Below, in pieces: positions 5,343-7,749 of a DNA stretch of 7,749 bases. A program made the position numbers and the translations under genes. The stretch is from Serpentinimonas sp. Lineage in GTDB: Bacteria > Pseudomonadota > Gammaproteobacteria > Burkholderiales > Burkholderiaceae_C. A model generated the notes under the pieces. The model was not told where the DNA came from, ran no database searches, and saw nothing but the letters and a program-made list of their open reading frames with translations. The stretch is from NCBI GenBank assembly GCA_025458665.1, contig JALOSG010000124.1, positions 1-7,749 of the forward strand. The letters run 5' to 3'. Position 1 is the first letter of the stretch. Each line of letters starts with the position of its first letter.

Positions 5343-7208
5343 CTGCAGCAAGGTATTGACCCGCCGCACATACGCCGCAGGGTCTTCCGGCATGCCGCCT
5401 TCGGCCAGCAGGGCCTGGTCGAACAGGATGTGGGCCAAGTCGTCGAAGTGCGCGGACCCGTCGAGCTTTTTCACCAGCGCGTGCTCCGCGTTCACTTCCA
5501 GAATGGGCTTCACGTCGGGGGCCTGCTGGCCGGCTTGTTTCAAGAGCCGGGCCAGCTGGGTGGAGTAGTCGCCGTCCTCCACCACCAGGCATGCCGGTGA
5601 GTCCACCAGGCGCGTGGTGACGCGCACGTCCTTGGCCTTGTCCTTGAGACTGTCCTTGAGCTTGTCGAGCAGGGGCTTGAAGGTCTCGGCAGCGGCTTCG
5701 GCGGCCTTCTTTTCTTCCTCGTCCTGCAGCTTGCCCAGATCGACCGCGCCCTTGGCCACCGACTGCAACGGGGTACCGTCGAACTCGGTGAGGAAGGAAA
5801 GCGCCCACTCATCGACCCGGTCGGTCATGAGCAGGACTTCAATCCCTTTCTTCTTGAACACCTCCAGCTGCGGGCTGTTGCGGGCCGCAGCCAGCGAGTC
5901 GCCGGTGATGTAGTAGATGGCCTCCTGGCCTTCTTTCATGCGGGCCTTGTAGTCGGCCAGGGCGACGGTGACCGTGGGCTCGGTGGTGGAGGCAAAGCGC
6001 AACAGCTTGGCCAGCTTTTCGCGGTGGCTGAAGTCTTCGCCCAGACCTTCCTTGAGCACAGCGCCAAACTCGGCGTAGAAGGCGTGGTACTTGTCCGCAT
6101 CGGACTTGGCCAGGTCTTCCAGCAGTGTGAGCACGCGGCGGGTGTTGCCTTCGCGGATGGCGCGCACGTCGCGGCTTTCCTGCAGCAGTTCGCGGCTCAC
6201 GTTCAGGGGCAGGTCGGCCGAATCGATGACGCCTTTGACCCAGCGCAGGTAGGTGGGCATGAGGGCTTCGGCGTCGTCCATGATGAAGACGCGCTTCACG
6301 TACAGCTTCACGCCGGCTTTCTTGTCCCGGTTCCACAGGTCCACCGGCGCCTTGGCGGGGATGTAGAGCAGCTGCGTGTACTCCGTACTGCCTTCCACGC
6401 GGTTGTGGCTCCAGCTCAGCGGAGCTTCGGTGTCGTAGCTGATGGCTTTGTAGAAGTCGGCGTACTGCTCGTCGGTGATGTCTTTCTTGGGGCGCGTCCA
6501 GAGAGCGCTGGCCGAGTTGATGGCCTCCCATTCGTCCTGCAGGAGGTACTCGCTTTTCTCGGCGTCCCAGGTTTCCTTCTGCATCAGGATGGGCAGGCTG
6601 ATGTGGTCGGAGTACTTGCCAATGATGGTTTTCAGCTTCCAGCGGTTGAGGTATTCCGTGGCGTCTTCGCGCAGGTGCAGGATGACGCTGGTGCCGCGGG
6701 CCGCGCGGCTGATGGTTTCGGTCTCGAAGTCGCCGGTGCCACCGCTGGTCCAGCGCACGCCTTGCTCGGCACCCAGGCCGGCACGGCGGCTTTCCACGAC
6801 GATCTTGTCGGCCACGATGAAGCCGGAATAGAAGCCCACGCCGAACTGGCCAATGAGCTGGGCGTCTTTTTTCTGGTCGCCACTGAGGCGGCTGACAAAG
6901 TCCTTGGTGCCGCTCTTGGCGATGGTGCCCAGGTGATCGATGGCCTCCTGCTCGCTCATGCCTATGCCGTTGTCGGTGATGGTGAGCGTGCGGGCTTCCT
7001 TGTCGAACGCCACGCGCACTTCCAGATTGGGCGCGTCTTCATAGAGTTCGGCGTGGTCCAGGGCCTCGAAGCGCAGCTTGTCGCAGGCGTCGGACGCGTT
7101 GGACACCAGCTCGCGCAGGAAGATGTCCTTGTTGGAGTACAGGGCGTGCGTGACCAGGTGCAGCAGTTGTGCCACCTCGGCCTGGAAGGCGTGGGTATGG
7201 GTGCTCAT
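5334..7208 (-). CDS. htpG: Molecular chaperone HtpG (bacterial Hsp90)
   Basis: A complete 624-residue cytosolic Hsp90, a homodimeric ATP-driven chaperone that remodels client proteins, often with DnaK; the length is about that of E. coli HtpG. The N-terminal GHKL ATPase domain shows catalytic Glu33 and Asn37 in FLRELVSNASDACDKLR (30-46), the nucleotide-binding DNGIGM (79-84) and the lid glycines QFGVGFYSGF (121-130). The middle domain carries LPLNVSRELLQ (333-343), whose Arg339 contacts the ATP phosphate. The C-terminal dimerisation domain (about 510-624) ends in LLQAA, without the eukaryotic MEEVD tail. The ATG at 7206-7208 has only a weak GAAG upstream. A heat-shock promoter lies about 45 bases before the start, so heat induction is expected. 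The 3' end converges on the VOC gene with seven bases between. Confidence 0.98.
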   Translation of the reverse strand: MSTHTHAFQAEVAQLLHLVTHALYSNKDIFLRELVSNASDACDKLRFEALDHAELYEDAPNLEVRVAFDKEARTLTITDNGIGMSEQEAIDHLGTIAKSGTKDFVSRLSGDQKKDAQLIGQFGVGFYSGFIVADKIVVESRRAGLGAEQGVRWTSGGTGDFETETISRAARGTSVILHLREDATEYLNRWKLKTIIGKYSDHISLPILMQKETWDAEKSEYLLQDEWEAINSASALWTRPKKDITDEQYADFYKAISYDTEAPLSWSHNRVEGSTEYTQLLYIPAKAPVDLWNRDKKAGVKLYVKRVFIMDDAEALMPTYLRWVKGVIDSADLPLNVSRELLQESRDVRAIREGNTRRVLTLLEDLAKSDADKYHAFYAEFGAVLKEGLGEDFSHREKLAKLLRFASTTEPTVTVALADYKARMKEGQEAIYYITGDSLAAARNSPQLEVFKKKGIEVLLMTDRVDEWALSFLTEFDGTPLQSVAKGAVDLGKLQDEEEKKAAEAAAETFKPLLDKLKDSLKDKAKDVRVTTRLVDSPACLVVEDGDYSTQLARLLKQAGQQAPDVKPILEVNAEHALVKKLDGSAHFDDLAHILFDQALLAEGGMPEDPAAYVRRVNTLLQAA

Positions 7209-7225
7209 GTCTTTGCTTCAGAGAT

Positions 7226-7242
7226 AAAACGGGCCATGCCCG
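7226..7242 (-). terminator. Short hairpin plus T-run between the pseudouridine synthase gene and htpG
   Basis: On the minus strand CGGGC-ATG-GCCCG (7242-7230) is followed at once by TTTTAT (7229-7224). The stem is only five base pairs and the T-run is short, so as an intrinsic terminator for the upstream gene it would be weak. It lies downstream of the predicted sigma-32 start site, so it would also sit near the 5' end of the htpG mRNA. It may therefore protect or regulate that mRNA instead. Confidence 0.4.
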
Positions 7243-7253
7243 GGACCCGCCGA

Positions 7254-7281
7254 AGCTGGGGGCGGGCAGGCCGATTTCAAG
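7254..7281 (-). promoter_or_regulatory. Heat-shock (sigma-32/RpoH) promoter of htpG
   Basis: On the minus strand the -35 is CTTGAAA (7281-7275), identical to the sigma-32 consensus. After 14 bases comes CCCAGCT (7260-7254), which matches the -10 consensus CCCATNT except for one base. Transcription would begin near 7246, giving an htpG leader of about 40 bases. Control of htpG by sigma-32 is established in E. coli. The position, spacing and gene make this a confident call. No comparable sigma-70 promoter is evident in the same gap. Confidence 0.85.
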
Positions 7282-7326
7282 GGGCCAGAGACAGGCGGGC
7301 AGCAGCGCCAGGCGGTGGCGCCGGGA

Positions 7327-7749
7327 TCAGAACTGCTCGTGCGGTTCCAGGTAGCGCCACTGCCCTTGCGGCAGTTGCCCCAGCGCGATGCGGCCTATGC
7401 GCACACGCTTCAACCCCACCACGTGCAGCCCCACCAGTTCGCACATGCGGCGAATCTGGCGCTTCTTGCCTTCTTGCAGCACGAAGCGCAGTTGCTCGGG
7501 GTTCTGCCAATCCACGCGCGCTGGCTTGAGGGCCTTGCCGTCGAGCGACAGCCCATGGCGCAGGCGGCGCAGCCCTTCGGACGGGAACACCGACTGCACA
7601 TCCTGCTCCACCAAGCCCGCGCCCTTGGGGCCGTTGGGCGCATAAACCACCCGCACCAGATACTCTTTTTCTATGGGGGAATCCTCCCCGATGAGCGCCT
7701 TGGCCACGCGGCCGTCCTGGGTGAGCACCAGCAGGCCGGTGGAGTCGAT
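7327..7749 (-). CDS. rluF: 23S rRNA pseudouridine synthase, RluF-like (partial, 5' end off the window)
   Basis: The C-terminal 140 residues of an RsuA/RluB/RluE/RluF-family pseudouridine synthase, which isomerises a uridine in rRNA. The visible part begins IDSTGLLVLTQDG, the residues right after the catalytic GRLD motif, so the catalytic Asp and any N-terminal S4 domain lie beyond the window edge. KEYLVRV (28-34), EGKKRQIRRMCE (93-104) and LPQGQWRYLE (126-135) are conserved family segments. KEYLV with RQIRRMCE favours RluF over RsuA, but RluB or RluE remain possible, and the modified base is not certain. The protein ends soon after the fold, without the long basic tail of E. coli RluF. It is followed after 118 bases by htpG on the same strand, which has its own promoter. 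Confidence 0.85.
   Translation of the reverse strand: MDSTGLLVLTQDGRVAKALIGEDSPIEKEYLVRVVYAPNGPKGAGLVEQDVQSVFPSEGLRRLRHGLSLDGKALKPARVDWQNPEQLRFVLQEGKKRQIRRMCELVGLHVVGLKRVRIGRIALGQLPQGQWRYLEPHEQF

Noticed and set aside
6024..7529. 501-codon open frame on the plus strand opposite htpG and the rluF-like gene
   Set aside because: It runs across two real genes and the promoter gap. Its Val/Ala/Gly/His-rich translation has no domain, and the minus-strand proteins are unmistakable.

Overview
The window looks like a chromosomal housekeeping segment of a high-GC betaproteobacterium, most likely Burkholderiales and probably the Comamonadaceae. The evidence is the GC-rich third codon positions, the style of the Uup, HtpG and RluF-like proteins, and the gene content. 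The genus cannot be told from the sequence alone. I see no transposase, phage gene, tRNA, CRISPR array or toxin-antitoxin pair, and no convincing new multi-gene system. The most unusual material is the 543-base non-coding region at the left end.

Left end (1-543): no convincing gene. On the minus strand there are two tandem strong sigma-70 type promoters (-35/-10 at 206-211/182-187 and 33-38/9-14). Both have 18-base spacers, upstream A/T tracts and the same seven-base discriminator. They fire leftwards out of the window, and I infer that they serve a stable RNA (rRNA or tRNA) operon or another very highly expressed gene. An inverted repeat overlaps the upstream promoter. Further right there are two strong stem-loops (237-342) and a cluster of 8-base palindromes rich in the rare tetranucleotide CTAG (358-534).

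Plus-strand block (544-5326): uup, an ABC-F ATPase; a LysE/RhtB-type amino-acid exporter; a class I/II PLP-dependent aminotransferase with an unusual internal insertion; and a glyoxalase-like VOC-fold protein whose start codon overlaps the aminotransferase stop codon by one base. The exporter, aminotransferase and VOC genes are closely spaced and may form an amino-acid handling operon, but the substrate is unknown.

Minus-strand block (7749-5334): the C-terminal half of an RluF-like 23S rRNA pseudouridine synthase, then a 118-base gap carrying a very good heat-shock (sigma-32) promoter, then a complete htpG (Hsp90). htpG converges on the VOC gene, with only seven bases between the stop codons and a small GC hairpin across the junction.
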